From the NCBI GenBank assembly GCA_964304625.1, contig OZ199838.1:8060001-8124000 (forward strand): a stretch of DNA of 64,000 bases. Direction: 5' to 3'. Origin of the DNA: Kudoa neothunni (taxonomy: Eukaryota > Cnidaria). Below, piece by piece: positions 37,212 through 49,379 of the stretch (the stretch's first letter is position 1; each line of letters opens with the position of its first letter). Below the pieces are notes generated by a model that saw only the letters and a list, made by a program, of their open reading frames with translations, did no database searches and was not told the DNA's origin. The position numbers and the translations under genes were made by a program.

Positions 37212-37512
37212 TATTAAATACACATAAAAATCGTACTTTATGGTAATCGCAAGTTGTTAAATTAGTATAACATTTATTTATCAAATCATTCCTTTAGAAA
37301 TAAAATGCTATTTAGACATATACTGTGATTATTAGGTGTATCCAAAATGAAACAAAAACTTCAAAATAAAGTAGTTTAATCTGAAGCGACGTGTATATGA
37401 AATATTTGGCTCAAACTTATGAATAAAAATGACAGCAACACTTTAACACGTTATCACTAAAGTGAAATTTAACGCGAGATAAGATTATAAACAAACTTTA
37501 AATATTGATAAT
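37212..37512. other. Short gene-free spacer
   Basis: AT-rich spacer between the hAT right end and the next element; nothing recognised. Confidence 0.5.
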
Positions 37513-38587
37513 GGTGTACCTACCGGCTACCAAAATTTGGCATGATGTCGTGACTTTTTTCGTAGATATAGTCCATTCGTTCTATAAAGTTGCAACATAT
37601 AAAAATAAATTAATTTTTTTTGTTTCAAATGGTTCCTAAATCCATTATCATAATCTATTAATTGAGCATGGCATGTCACGTGATGCCAAATAAAAATATC
37701 CCCAAATTATATTTTGTCACATTTTATCGCGACATATAGCTCACCATAATATAATATTGTATTAGAATCTAATATAATTAAGCATATAAGTAATTTAAGT
37801 TTTCATTTTATTATTTGAGCTTAAGGATGCACGTTTTCAGAAAATAAGGCGGCAATGGTTGATATTAAATCAGATGATGAGTTCTTTATGCTTGTAAATA
37901 ATAATGGAATTTTATTTAACTTCTTGATTTCGGAAGAAATCGTCCATGGTCTTCCAAAACAATGTAGAAACTGTAGAGGTTGCGACACAGTGTATACCTC
38001 TACAAGAAAGAGAAAGGAAACTAGCCAATTGATTACTTCGTTAAATAATGATGAAAATATAGTTATATACGTGTGTAGAAGGTAAATGATACAAAATAAA
38101 TAGTTCTCATTAAATAAGGCACAGATGTAAAGTAAAACTATGCCAAACAAAAAAACCTTTTTTACCGGAAATAACGAAGGAACAAAACAAAAATTAACTA
38201 ACAAGAATATCTTAAAGATCTTGTACTATTGATCTTTAGATAATACTATTGAATTGGTTTAATCAATGGTTTCTGTCTCTAAAAAATCGATTATAAATTG
38301 GTTTATTAAAATTCGAACCATTTGTACAAACCAATTCTTCAATCAGAAAAAATCCGGTGGTGAAGGATACGTTATTGAAACAGATGAAAGTCTATTACAC
38401 TGCAAAAGAAAAAATAACTGGGCAGTTAATTGAAAGGAGATTCTTGGAAGCATTCTTCTACAAACGAAATTTTCATTCCTGAGAATGAAGTGACAGTAAT
38501 AAGAAAAAAATTAAATTAATTTATTGCCTTCAAGATGGACAGGAGTGGATGTAAGTATTTCCCCCATTGCGGAGAATTATCCGACGA

Positions 38588-38620
<33 letters not shown>

Positions 38621-40048
38621 TATGTATATGTTATTTAACTATATGATAGTAAATTTTATTAATTAGCTCTATGTTCGAATTCTGAAAAATATGGGAATAA
38701 AATGGCCGGTCCCGGCTTTTTGGTCCTTTGCTTGTGCTCAGTTGATCATGATGGAAAAAGGACTCTAAAGTGGCAAGGTATTTCAGCGTTCAAAGAAGAA
38801 ATCATGAAACTCTGATACCAATCATTGAGAACCAGGTCCTTAAAGGGTCAACTATTTACAGTGACGAATTGCCTACTTCCTTCCAATAAATTATCAGAAC
38901 GAAGCTACAATCACATTCGAATCAACCATTCCCAAGGTTGTTGTATTAATAGAGCACATTCGAATACTATCGAATATTGTTGGAGTCGGCTCAAACTTAA
39001 GATCCTTAAAATTAAGAGAGGAGTGAGTCGACTAAATTTCGATAGTTACTTGCATGAAGAATAGTTCCGATCTATTATGGGTAAGAAACTCAATTTATTT
39101 AACAACTATTTGAATATTATTAATAAATATTACCCAACTGAACAAACCGTCTTATTTTTTTCGCAACACAAACATAATAAATGTCTAAAGTTGATTGGAA
39201 TAATTTTCTAAATCTAGCATCATAAATATATAGGGATATTAATGATTTTAAATGAGACGTGTAAAATAAGCCTTTTATAAATGAATACGCTATGAAATAA
39301 TGAAAGTGTTAAAATTTAATTATAAAAGAATAAACAACATTCAAATCATAAACTTTTAAAATATTTTATTAGAATATAAAATTCTATAAGCGCTATATTA
39401 ACTATTTCGGTTACACCTAAGGTATATTTTTGAGCCGGCTGTGAAACAGATATATTATAGCTGACATGATTTTTAACCTTATGCATAAACATAAAACATT
39501 TTGAGCAGATAGAAAAAGAATTAGTCACAAGATATAGAAATCATTAGTTAAAATAAAACATGTTGAGCTCATTTCGTAAAACGCAAAATATTATCTACTA
39601 TTTGATAGAAAATTATCTACAAACAAATTATAAACTAAAAAAAACAAATTTTTTTTTAAAACTTTGTTTTCCCCATTTTGATTCTGTATATTGTCATAAT
39701 AATTTCCAAAATAAAATGATTCATTTGTAATTAATTAAACCTGCGAATAAGTAGATCCTACATATTCTAGAAATTATTTGTTAGTAATTAAATAGAATAA
39801 CCTGACAAAAACATTTCTTTAAATTGGTTAAAACAGGAAAATAATACCTAAAGTAGTACCGTAAACGAGATTAATGCTACATATAGATGATTATGACAAC
39901 GAATTTAGGAAACATTAGAAACAGAAAAAATTGATTTATTTTTATATGCTGCAACTCATTAGAGTGAATGAACTATACCCACGAAAAAATAGACCGAAAA
40001 AAGTCACGACATCATTCCGAATTTTGGTAGCCGGTAAGCAAACAAACC
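37513..40048 (+). mobile_element. Merlin/IS1595-type element with about 120-bp TIRs
   Basis: Inverted ends share ACCGGCTACCAAAATT, ATGATGTCGTGACTTTTTTC and a further AT-rich stretch of about 60 bp. The transposase remnant begins at 37855 with a Cys-rich N-terminus (CRNCRGCDTVY). Catalytic pieces are GYVIETDESLL near 38370 and RAHSNTIEYCWSRLK near 38960, the family's D and E positions. Frames are broken in several places and a TA run (38588-38612) lies inside. Its right end is 37 nt from the TDRD9 stop codon. Confidence 0.7.
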
Positions 40049-40084
40049 ATTACCTAAATATTAATCTCCTGGAACTATGCTCAA

Positions 40085-43000
40085 TTACCTGATTAGCTCT
40101 TGTCTCAACTTTTGTTTGAAGTGATTCAACAGGTTTTCGTGAATACCCTGATCACTACTAAGAAGTAAATTCATTAATTCTCGAATGCTATTGACCTAGA
40201 ATTATAGAATTTATTATATGCAAATCAATCAGGAATACTTCCATCGCATCTTGCTTGGTGAATTTGAAAGGGAAATATATTTCTACGTCGTTATCGGAAA
40301 GTAGGGGTTGGCGAGTTTCACCGTCCAAACCTAGTCCACATATAGCTCCAGTGATCATTTTTTCGTTGCGATCAATTCTGTATTCGCCGTTTGGAGAGAA
40401 AATTAATACGAGCAACTCTCCAAGTCCAACAAAAGGAGGAAACGCAGTGGAATGTAACACCCTTATGTGATTACTGTTATATTCTGCTGTAATATCGGTG
40501 CCAACGTAAGTGTACTGAAGGTTATGTTTGTTATGAAGATAAAGTGATACATTGTTCACAGACGAATGATTTATTTTGATAGCTCTAAATTTTATGATTA
40601 AATTAAAACTAAATTTTTGTCCAACCTTGATGAAAGTAAATGTGGATGGAAAGAAAACGAAAGTTCCAACGGGGAGTATGGTCCATTAAACGATTTTTTA
40701 TAACGATCGTGACTATGGGAAAATACGGATTTTTTACTGTTTTCCATTCTTCTAGTTAAACATCGCGTGAAGACGTCTATAATTTAAATGACAATCTTCC
40801 GCATTACCAAAGCATTCATACTTCTTTTTGATAGCAACAAACACACTAGGATTGCAATCGAATGATGAAGCAGTAGGTTTTTCAAACTCAATATAACATC
40901 TAAAAATGAATGTGAACGCCGTAAACTCATATTTTAAACAATTATAACCTAGATGCTTCAGTAGTGATTTTCTTGATTTGAGAGAAATCCTTGAAGTATT
41001 TTACAACTTGCTGAGCATAGTCGGCCCTGCGATTGACTCCCGTGATCTATTACATTAAGTCAATAAAAGATGTCTCAATTTATAATAGTTTCAAAATCTA
41101 TAAATACCATTTATTCGCATTTATTATTAAGTAATGGCATACAATAATAGTTTTAAAAAATATCCATAACAATAAGAAAATTGAAATGTTATTTTAAAGA
41201 TGAATAAAATTGAAAAATAAGATCTATTACATAATATTTAATAGTATTTAAAAAAATTCGATTGTATTATGTGTCATTATTAGTGTGTTAATCATACCAT
41301 AACTGAGTTAAAGACATCTTTGTCTTGGTATTGTTTGCAAAAGTCACCAAAGCGAACAATACCGCTTGTAAAATAGTAAGGATAAAAAGCTCCAGCTAAT
41401 GCTATCTAATAACACAGAGTTAAACACATCAAACTTTGATTGGTACCTTTAATAGAAAAACTTCTTTTGGCTTATCTATAATAGGCCTAAAGAATATTGA
41501 AAACGTGTTCACACAAGGGAACAATTAAAGAAACCTATTTAACAGTTGTGTATGTGGTTTTATTCCCATCTGTTGTAAACGTTTAAATAACTCTCCGATA
41601 ATGTCATCCGCCTAAAATCAATGTTCCTTAAATGCAACAATAAGCTAAAACTACTTCTCTCAATCCTTTCAGAGAAAGAAAGTGGGTTCTAGACCACAGT
41701 CTTTTATTCTAGACACAATTTACTACCGTATACTAGGTGCATTTATTTAATAATTTACTTCATCAAAATTGGGACTAGCTTGTTGTTTTCTGTATTCCTA
41801 ATTAGTATAAAAAATGAATGCAAGAAAATTCTACCCGATATATCTCCAAAAAAAACGATATGATCACTAAAAGATTCATTGGCCCATTGCATACGATTTC
41901 TAAAACAACGGAATATGTCAAGATGTATTATGTTTGCCATCGAAGTACATATAAACATCCAAATCGTTTCCTGCCTGTTCAGTAAAAATGCTTCTCACTG
42001 ACATCATTCCAGCTAGAATTAGATAACAACATTAACATTTCCAACTACATTCTTGTTATCCAATATCACCAATAACAACAGCTTCATCGAGCAATCCAAT
42101 TATGTTTGCAAGAAACAAAAACTTTCCTAGTCGCACGTCTATCGGTAAGTTGCTAAGCACAATTCCAAGGAATGTTAGATCCCCATCAAGGGTTGATACG
42201 GAACCATTGAAATTCACTGTCAATGCTCCAATCTCTTTGAGCACTAATATCGCCCTTTCCAAATCCACAAAACCAGGAGGAGATATAGCAGCTTGTAGAA
42301 CTAGAAGAGGAGGCCCAAGTTCTAATTTTTTAACTTTGAGTAGAATTTGCTCAAGAGGACTTCGCTATAAGACGCAATGTTAACAGAAAGTTGAATTTTC
42401 GTGTAAGGATCATTAACCTTCATTTCTGGAGTGTCAAAATCTTCCAAACTATCGTAAAATTCTCGACTAACCAATCTAAAACAATAACCCTCAGAAACAC
42501 GCCCAGCTCGACCTAAAAAATAAATCATTTTACTAAATTAACCAACACATCGCCAAAATTCTGCATTTTAAGTTAAAAAATATTGTTTTAAACCAATAGT
42601 AGACATACTTGTAGGGGTGCGGGTCGCATTGTTGATTACGCGTTTTTTTTGTGAATCTAAATACCTGTTGGTGGCTTTTCTAACATTTTTGGTGCAATAA
42701 AAAAAATAAGTATATAAATTAATTTGAAAATACTGCCAATTAATAAAGCTTAATAAGGAATTAAATAGATTTGTTAAATATAGAAATTTTGTGATTGACA
42801 TATTGTAAGTAATGACTGAAATAATAGGCTATATACTTAATAAACTATGATTTTAACTGAAGTTATGAAAATTTAATAATACTTGTTAAGTAAACATGAA
42901 ATATTTAAACAATGATTCTGATAGAATCATGTTATAGTTATTTTAAACATGATATTCAATATAACATATCATACTCTAAAAGAGACCTAAGTTATAAATA

Positions 43001-46000
43001 TAGGTATAATAAAGTTAGCCCAAAAATTACATTTATGATATTTCAGACTACACCAAATTTTTTGTAAACTAAATATCACCAGCGCATAGAAGTAATATTC
43101 TTAAAACTTATTACGAAATAATTCAATTCTAAAGTATAATATAAATAGTTTTTAAATTACAAAAATCGTAATTTTTGGTAATTATCAATGTAATATTCAT
43201 AAATTTTAAGGTTTCGTAAAATGATTTTTCAGAATAAAAATTCTAATCGACGAAGTTATCATAAATTATTATTTGTTACCCTTCATTATTTCTTTCAATT
43301 TCACTTATTTATATCAATAGATAAAAGAAATATTTATCATAAGGTTTTAACTCTGAATTGATTGGTTTTGTTTATTATAATTTTCAAAGTATTTTAAGGC
43401 CGTTCATCCTCTATCGTTATCGTTGATTTTCTCATTGAATTCCCCAGGTCTCATTTGGCGCTGCCGCATCAAGTTATATTCCTTTAATACAGGAACTTAT
43501 TGGAGACAAAGCCAACAGATTGCTTGCTTTATCCACTGAATATGTCAAGAAATATTTTTGAGTCCAATCATAATTAAAACTACGATTTTCATCAATAAGT
43601 GTACGCTTTCAGGGTGACATTTATGTTTGATTGTACAAACATGTGATGTCAACAAACGACGATTAATAAGGGAAGTTTTCCCGCATTATCACTTGAGAAA
43701 ATTAAGAGGATAAATAGAAAACTCTTCCTACATTAAGTTGATAAATTTTGATACATCTCTATTATAAACATTTATGGTTAAAAATCTAAGGATATCTAAA
43801 AAATTATACAAATTACATCGATTCTATGCCTTTTAAATATAGTAATAAATAATTTTATCGTTATTGCATTGTTTGTTACGAAAAGTATGGGAATGGTTCC
43901 TATCGCGTCAAACCTAATTTATGTGTGAGTATCACATCCCCATATGTTTTTCTGCTATTTAGTTATTTTTAGATTCTTTTTGTTGTGAATTGAATCTCGT
44001 GTACCATTTTTTCTGAAGTTTATGACGTGGTTTTGTTTTGAGGGCGTATTAGATCTTACCTCATTCACATTTACATATGATAATCATAGGTACGATGCAA
44101 GCATAGGTAAAACATCAAATCAAATAATAAAATCGCGTAAAATTAAAGTTTACAAATCCATAATATTCATCAAAAGATTGTTTATTTATTTGTTTATGGA
44201 AGATAAATGCTGTCTTGGTGTTTCTAGATTTTGAGAACATGTACATGCTCGCGCAAATTTCAGCCCTCATAAACCCGTCCGCGGGCCTCACTTGTCCAAC
44301 ACTGGTTTAACTATAAGAACAAATTTTCTAGCATTAACTATGTTACAAGAGCTAGGTAATTATATGTATCATAATTAAAACGTTAATATTTCCTGCATTT
44401 ATCTTTAGAGACCTCAAATTTCATTAAAAATGTCAATATTTTAGACATTTTTCTAAATAATGTTGCAAAGATTTATTTTTTAGGGATTTAAGTACGGGGA
44501 GAATTTACGTCACAAACTTACGGGTCCCAATTATTATACTTCTAATAAATCTTAGTCAAAAAGAAATTGTTCATAAAATTAAGTACTAAACTGGGTTTTC
44601 AACCAGAAAGTTTTTAAGTAAAAGCTAGATAAAGTCACGAATGACAACACAAGCATGTATTATAATATAAACGTTGAGCCTAATGAACCAACGCATTCGA
44701 GGAGATAGGGTAGAGGTTATGGTCATTTGTAAGAGGGGATGTTAAATGGATCCTACTCCTACATTGTCTTAAAGATACGGATATTTAATATTATCCACCA
44801 AAACGTCTAAAGCATCTATGGAAGTGAAATGATAAGCCATAACAATACAACCTTGTAGGTTGGTGTTCCATAATACTTTTTAACAGTAATCCATATTTTT
44901 TAAAAATATCTAGTAATTCACGTAATTATTGAAAATCTATTATCAAAATTAAACGCCCAAAATATAAAACTTTGACTAGATCAATGTTACTCGAATCCCA
45001 ATATTAAGAAAGAATTTTCTATCGGGAGATCAGGAATACACTACACGCAGGGGTTGACTTTCGTCCAATATTAGCAAAAAATTTTTTGAGTCACCTAAAA
45101 TCCTCTGTATTCCAATGATGCGAAACAACGTCATAAGCTCAATAAGACTCAACGGGACACGTCCTTATAAACATAAAAAAGAACATATTTATCTCTTTTT
45201 GAAAAACTTTTCCACCACACTTTAGATCCAAGAAACAACTTCCAAATGTAAAAATTTTAAAAACAAGATCGTTACATTAAGAATTTGGTCTCAATATATA
45301 ATAATATTTGGATGCAAAATTTATCTAGTAAAGCTCTTTCTGTGATATTTATGACATTATAATTTATTATATCGTGAAAATAGTCAATCCAAAAGGTTAT
45401 GTTATGCGATATTAAGTCAAACAATGAAACCAAATATAAAAATTGCAGACAAAATCTCAAGCGAAATTTGATAGAAACTACAAAGTTATTCCATAAATAA
45501 TGTTAATAAAAATATTATTTAAACATAAAGCTATTTATATACAATTCATTTTTTAACGACTAAAATTAAATAGTGCATCATTTTTGCACACCAATGCATA
45601 TACCACTCGTCTTATTTAAATACCCCCACTAGCTTATTTAACCCCCAAGCGATTTTGTATTCATTATATCTTTTTATTTCATTTATTGAATCTCACAAAA
45701 TTTTCACTATTCCTGGAACATATAACGATTTATTTTACCAAACAAATTGGAAAAAACCAATGAAAAGAAAAAATTTTACTTAAATATTATCCTACATTTC
45801 GGGGGTAAAACTTATCCCACTTTTTTATTACTTTAAGGTAAAGAGTATCCTGTAAATAACCAAATAACAAATTATTAGTTATATCAAACGAGTAGATTTG
45901 AAGAAAACAATGAACAAAATGACTAGTTGGGCCAATGCGAACGTGCGCATAGTGCATAATTCTAAATGAATGAGGCAAGTGATTTCATTGACGAATATAC

Positions 46001-48883
46001 CCCATCTAAAAGCGAATTTGACGATCAAATTATTGATGAAAAAGATATATCGGACGAAGAAATAAATCCCATATATATTAATGATAATAATTAAAACCCT
46101 CATACGATAATGCATTACAATGCAACCAAAGGTGCGGTTGATAATATGTATAGAATATTGGCATCGACTTCTAACCAGAAGTTTAAAAGATGACCGCTTA
46201 TCGTCTTTTCACATGATTGGTATCTCGTTTATTAATGCATTTGCATTATTCAATGACATGTTTAATTCAGAGAAAACATTAAGGAGAAACTTGCTGAAAG
46301 AGATTCCTGAAGAATTGTGCAATTCACTGTAAACAGAATCTCCAAAAAAATTTAAGCAAATCTGATATTCGAATAACGAACCAGGTTTAAGTAAAAAAAT
46401 CGTCACGCTGGAATTATTATTAAAGATCTAATGATAAGAGAGACTCTAAATGGTTTCATAATTGTTGTAAGTTTTATTTCTCCACTCATGCTTCGAAATT
46501 CTTTTAAAGTGTCAAAATTAATTATTGTGCTTATTTTAGTTATTTTTAATGAGTTTTCTATTAGCCGATAACGTTACTTTTATTTTGTAAACACTTATGG
46601 AGAACGTCTATATATCCCGATAATGTCATAATCAAGATTAGTTTGAGATTATTTGGTGTAATTAATACAATATTCCAATGATTCTACTCGTTTAAATTAA
46701 ACAATATTTTGTATTCCCCAGTAAATTATTTTTTTACACACATCGGAACAATAAAAAAGTGGGGCAATTTTTACCTCAAAGGTGTTACAGGGGAGTACCG
46801 TTTTTGAGATCGTTAGAGAGTAAACAATTCTAATCAATTCACTTATTCCCAACAAGAAAGAAGACTGTTTAATTACTCTTTCAACGTACCGCATTTATCC
46901 GTAAATATTTATAGAATCGGCGAGGTTGTTTGCGCAAGATAAACAAAGATTTAGTTCTTTTTCGAAGATGAATTGTATGCGATAAAAATCACGGAGTACA
47001 CCAAATCTTTAGGGAAAATAATGCGTTAAACCCCAATAATATAACAAATTTCTTTGAAAAAAATAAAAAGTTTTGAAATTAGACACTCAAAATCGACGTT
47101 AGTCGGAAACCACCACATTTGTACTATAACAAGGATAAAAAATTCCTATTTCGTGTTAAATTGATTAATTTTATTATTTATGAATTAAAACATCAAAGTT
47201 GAAATTGTTCTTATATTTTAGTCAAAACTGCTAAACTTGGCAATAGGGTAGAAAAAAGTTGACACGTACCTTGTCTTTGAGAGCCAGAAGATTTGGATAT
47301 CCAATTCAATTTCAAACAGGAAAGTCCAATCGTTCTATCGCATTCAATCTGTTTATGAAGGCAGGTGTCAATAACTAAATTGTATACAATGGAATATTTT
47401 TAACTATAACAAATACCATATTTGATATCTGGAACTGTTATGGAACTTTCGGCAACATTAGTGGAGAAAATAATCTTCGATAATGTTTAAATAGCACAAT
47501 ATCACTAAAAAGTACTTTTCTCCATCCGGAATCACATTTTCTAAATATTTGAGCTTGATCATCCGCCGATATTTGAGAATGAAGGGAACGAATAACAAGC
47601 CTTTGACGTAAGAATAAATAATCGCCTTAAACACCTAAAAAATACTGTTTGGTTTTGTTCTCAGAATGCAATCTTTCATGTAATGCTTCCACTTCGGGAA
47701 TTCCAGGTAAAAATACTAAAATAGACGAACGATTCTTGTCGCAATCAATCTGATGAGATTTTTCAAATGTATCAATATTAAGAATAATGCTGATGATGAG
47801 GGCTTTCATTTGTTCAGAAAAATTAGGTTTTGATGTGCTAACATAGTCGTTCTAAATGTCCATGTTAGAAGAATCAGTCCGAATTTTTTAATAGCATGTA
47901 ACTTGTGGTGTATTATTCAGAAACGTAAATTCGCCATCATGAAATGTCGTCACATTGTAAACACGACCTTGGACATTGATCACAGGTGGTTGCATGACCG
48001 AACTTCCAATTCTTGTTGCAAAATAATTTGCGAACAAAGTAACATCGAGTGTAGCTGACATTAGAATAACCTACAATTGCATACATTATCAAAGTATTTA
48101 GGGCGAACGTAAATTTTGAGACGGATTCTCAAATTTACTTTAATATTTTTGGACTTTTCTTTCATATAACGACTCAATACTAGTAGCAATATGTCAATTT
48201 CAACAGTGCGCTCATGTATCTAATTAACCACAGGATCGAATAGAGATTCCATGCGAAAAATTACCTCGTCAACAATTACATGGGTGTAACAATCAAGCAC
48301 ATCGACTGAATGGGCAATTCTTTCGATAAGTACACCAGTCGTCACGTAACATATGCGTGTATCGACACTTGTGTTTTTGTTGTGAGCAACACTGTATCCA
48401 ACCATCTGTCCAATCGGCCAATTTCTCTCAGCACATACTCGTCTAGCGACAGACATGGCTGCTATTCTTCTTGGTTGTGTCACAACAATATTGCAGTGTT
48501 CATCTTTTTCACGGTGATAATCTAGGATGTACTGAGGTATTTGGGTGGTTTTGCCACTTCCAGTAGACCCTAAATTCAAATTATATCACCATTATTATTG
48601 TTATTATCCTTAATGGATTACCACACACAATAGTTACAGGACTAGTCTCTATGGTATTGGTGATGGTTTGGTGCGATTGAAATATAGGCAAGCTTTTATC
48701 GTAGCTGTGCTCGAATCCGTATCGATTATACACTTCGGTAGTATACTCGATGCCTTTTTCTAAGATATCTTTGTTAAGAAGACCATCTTCCGGATTGTAA
48801 AAACAAGAGTGAACACTCCTCTCTTTTACTTGATGGTTATAGGTTTCTTGTCTAATAAGAATAACTTTAAGAGAAGTTGACAT
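40085..48883 (-). CDS. TDRD9: TDRD9/Spindle-E DEAH helicase, Tudor-less, 22 exons
   Basis: ATP-dependent RNA helicase of the germline piRNA pathway, expected in perinuclear granules. 22 exons run from 48883-48622 to 40195-40085 and predict 960 residues (human about 1382 from memory). Helicase motifs are complete: I GSTGSGKTT, Ia TQPRR, Ib TTGVL, II DEIH, III SAT, the IV region ILVFLPGI, V FSTNVAESSITVPD and VI QGRAGRVS. HA2/OB regions follow (SPPGFVDLERAIL, LAGAFYPYYFT), then an RNA-binding-like CYIEFEKP block. The conserved C-terminal domain comes next (FNGPYSPLEL, GAICGLGLDG, DVEIYFPFKF). Introns are 31-68 nt apart from one of 251 nt and one of 4757 nt (42513-47269). About 30 residues stand where the extended Tudor domain belongs. 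The frame is open throughout, so the gene looks functional. Confidence 0.9.
43893..44306 (-). mobile_element. hAT MITE fragment inside the TDRD9 intron
   Basis: Reverse-complement copy of the left half of the hAT element at 62055-62780. It shares AAACCCGTCCGCGGGC near the terminus, ACATGTACATGCTCGCGC and GCGTCAAACCTAATTTATG. The right terminus reads CACTG at 44306; the other half and its TIR were not found. Confidence 0.75.
45784..46800 (+). mobile_element. Internally deleted piggyBac element 4
   Basis: TTAA at 45780-45783. Subterminal blocks GGTAAAACTTATCCCACTTTTTTATT (left, 45803 on) and their inverted counterpart near 46745-46780 bound the remnant; the right TTAA is not clear. It keeps an acidic start (MNEASDFIDEYTPS, 45968) fused to a transposase C-terminus (NATKGAVDNMYR, near 46120, then ISFINAFALFNDM). 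The catalytic middle is deleted, so it is non-autonomous. Confidence 0.65.
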
Positions 48884-48886
48884 TCA

Positions 48887-49379
48887 TTACATTTTCTCAA
48901 TTTTTTTCTCTTGTTCTTTATGAATTAACCGTGCTTTGTTTTCTTCCGCAGCCGCCAAAATGGCGCTATTCATTTTTTTTACAGTTTACAAAATTGTAAA
49001 CAAAAATATTACTTTTCTTCTTTAGATTTCGATTTAATGGTGTCGTCTTTTTTATTTAATGGCTGTTCAAATTCAGACGGAAAGAAAAAACTTAAAACTC
49101 GTTTGTCCTCCTCGTTCATTTTTAAACCCCTCGCGCAAACCCGCATGACGTGTTGAAGATTAACTATTTAAAAAGACACAATTGTTATTTTCATCATATT
49201 ATCCAGAGCTAAAAACTCAAACATAATTAAAATACCTGTAAGATTAATTTTGGACTTTAAATCTATTTGCGATAATAGTAAAGGAGACGGCTACTTGGTT
49301 TTAACCTCTAAACTTCACCTATTTTCGCCGATTCTTTTGCGATAACTTTTTTACAATTATAGATGTTGGGCAAGATCAT
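48887..49379 (-). CDS. Small unknown four-exon gene abutting TDRD9
   Basis: Minus-strand exons 49379-49319, 49262-49236, 49163-49013 and 48965-48887 join in frame through canonical GT-AG introns of 56, 72 and 47 nt to give 105 residues. The product is charged and largely hydrophilic. It has a hydrophobic middle (NLQHVMRVCARGL, then RVLSFFFPSEFEQP) and an Ala/Glu/Lys-rich tail likely to be helical (ILAAAEENKARLIHKEQEKK). I do not recognise the family. Its stop TAA (48887-48889) lies 3 nt before the TDRD9 ATG (48883), the junction reading TAATGAATG. The start could lie further upstream; the exon chain itself is well supported by phase. Confidence 0.55.

Larger units (their letters stand above)
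42513..47269 (-). other. Expanded TDRD9 intron filled with transposon debris
   Basis: Donor AGACAAG|GTACGTGTC at 47269 and acceptor TTTTTAG|GTCGAGC at 42513 split the motif VI codons (QRQ-GRAGR). Inside lie a hAT fragment (43893-44306), an internally deleted piggyBac (45784 to about 46800) and a plus-strand exon-like frame (43448-43561). The rest, including 44310-45780 and 46800-47260, is AT-rich sequence without recognisable content. Confidence 0.85.

Noticed and set aside
41899-41950. Apparent programmed +1 frameshift in TDRD9 at TCT TGA C
   Set aside because: A canonical 49-nt intron (41900-41948) removes the in-frame TGA and gives LDVYINRMQWANESFSDH, which aligns without gaps to the human TDRD9 segment as remembered. 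No frameshift is needed.
48220-48264. Frame running past DEV into FRMESLFDPVV in TDRD9
   Set aside because: This is intron read-through; removing the 45-nt GT-AG intron gives the proper DEIHERTVEID motif II.
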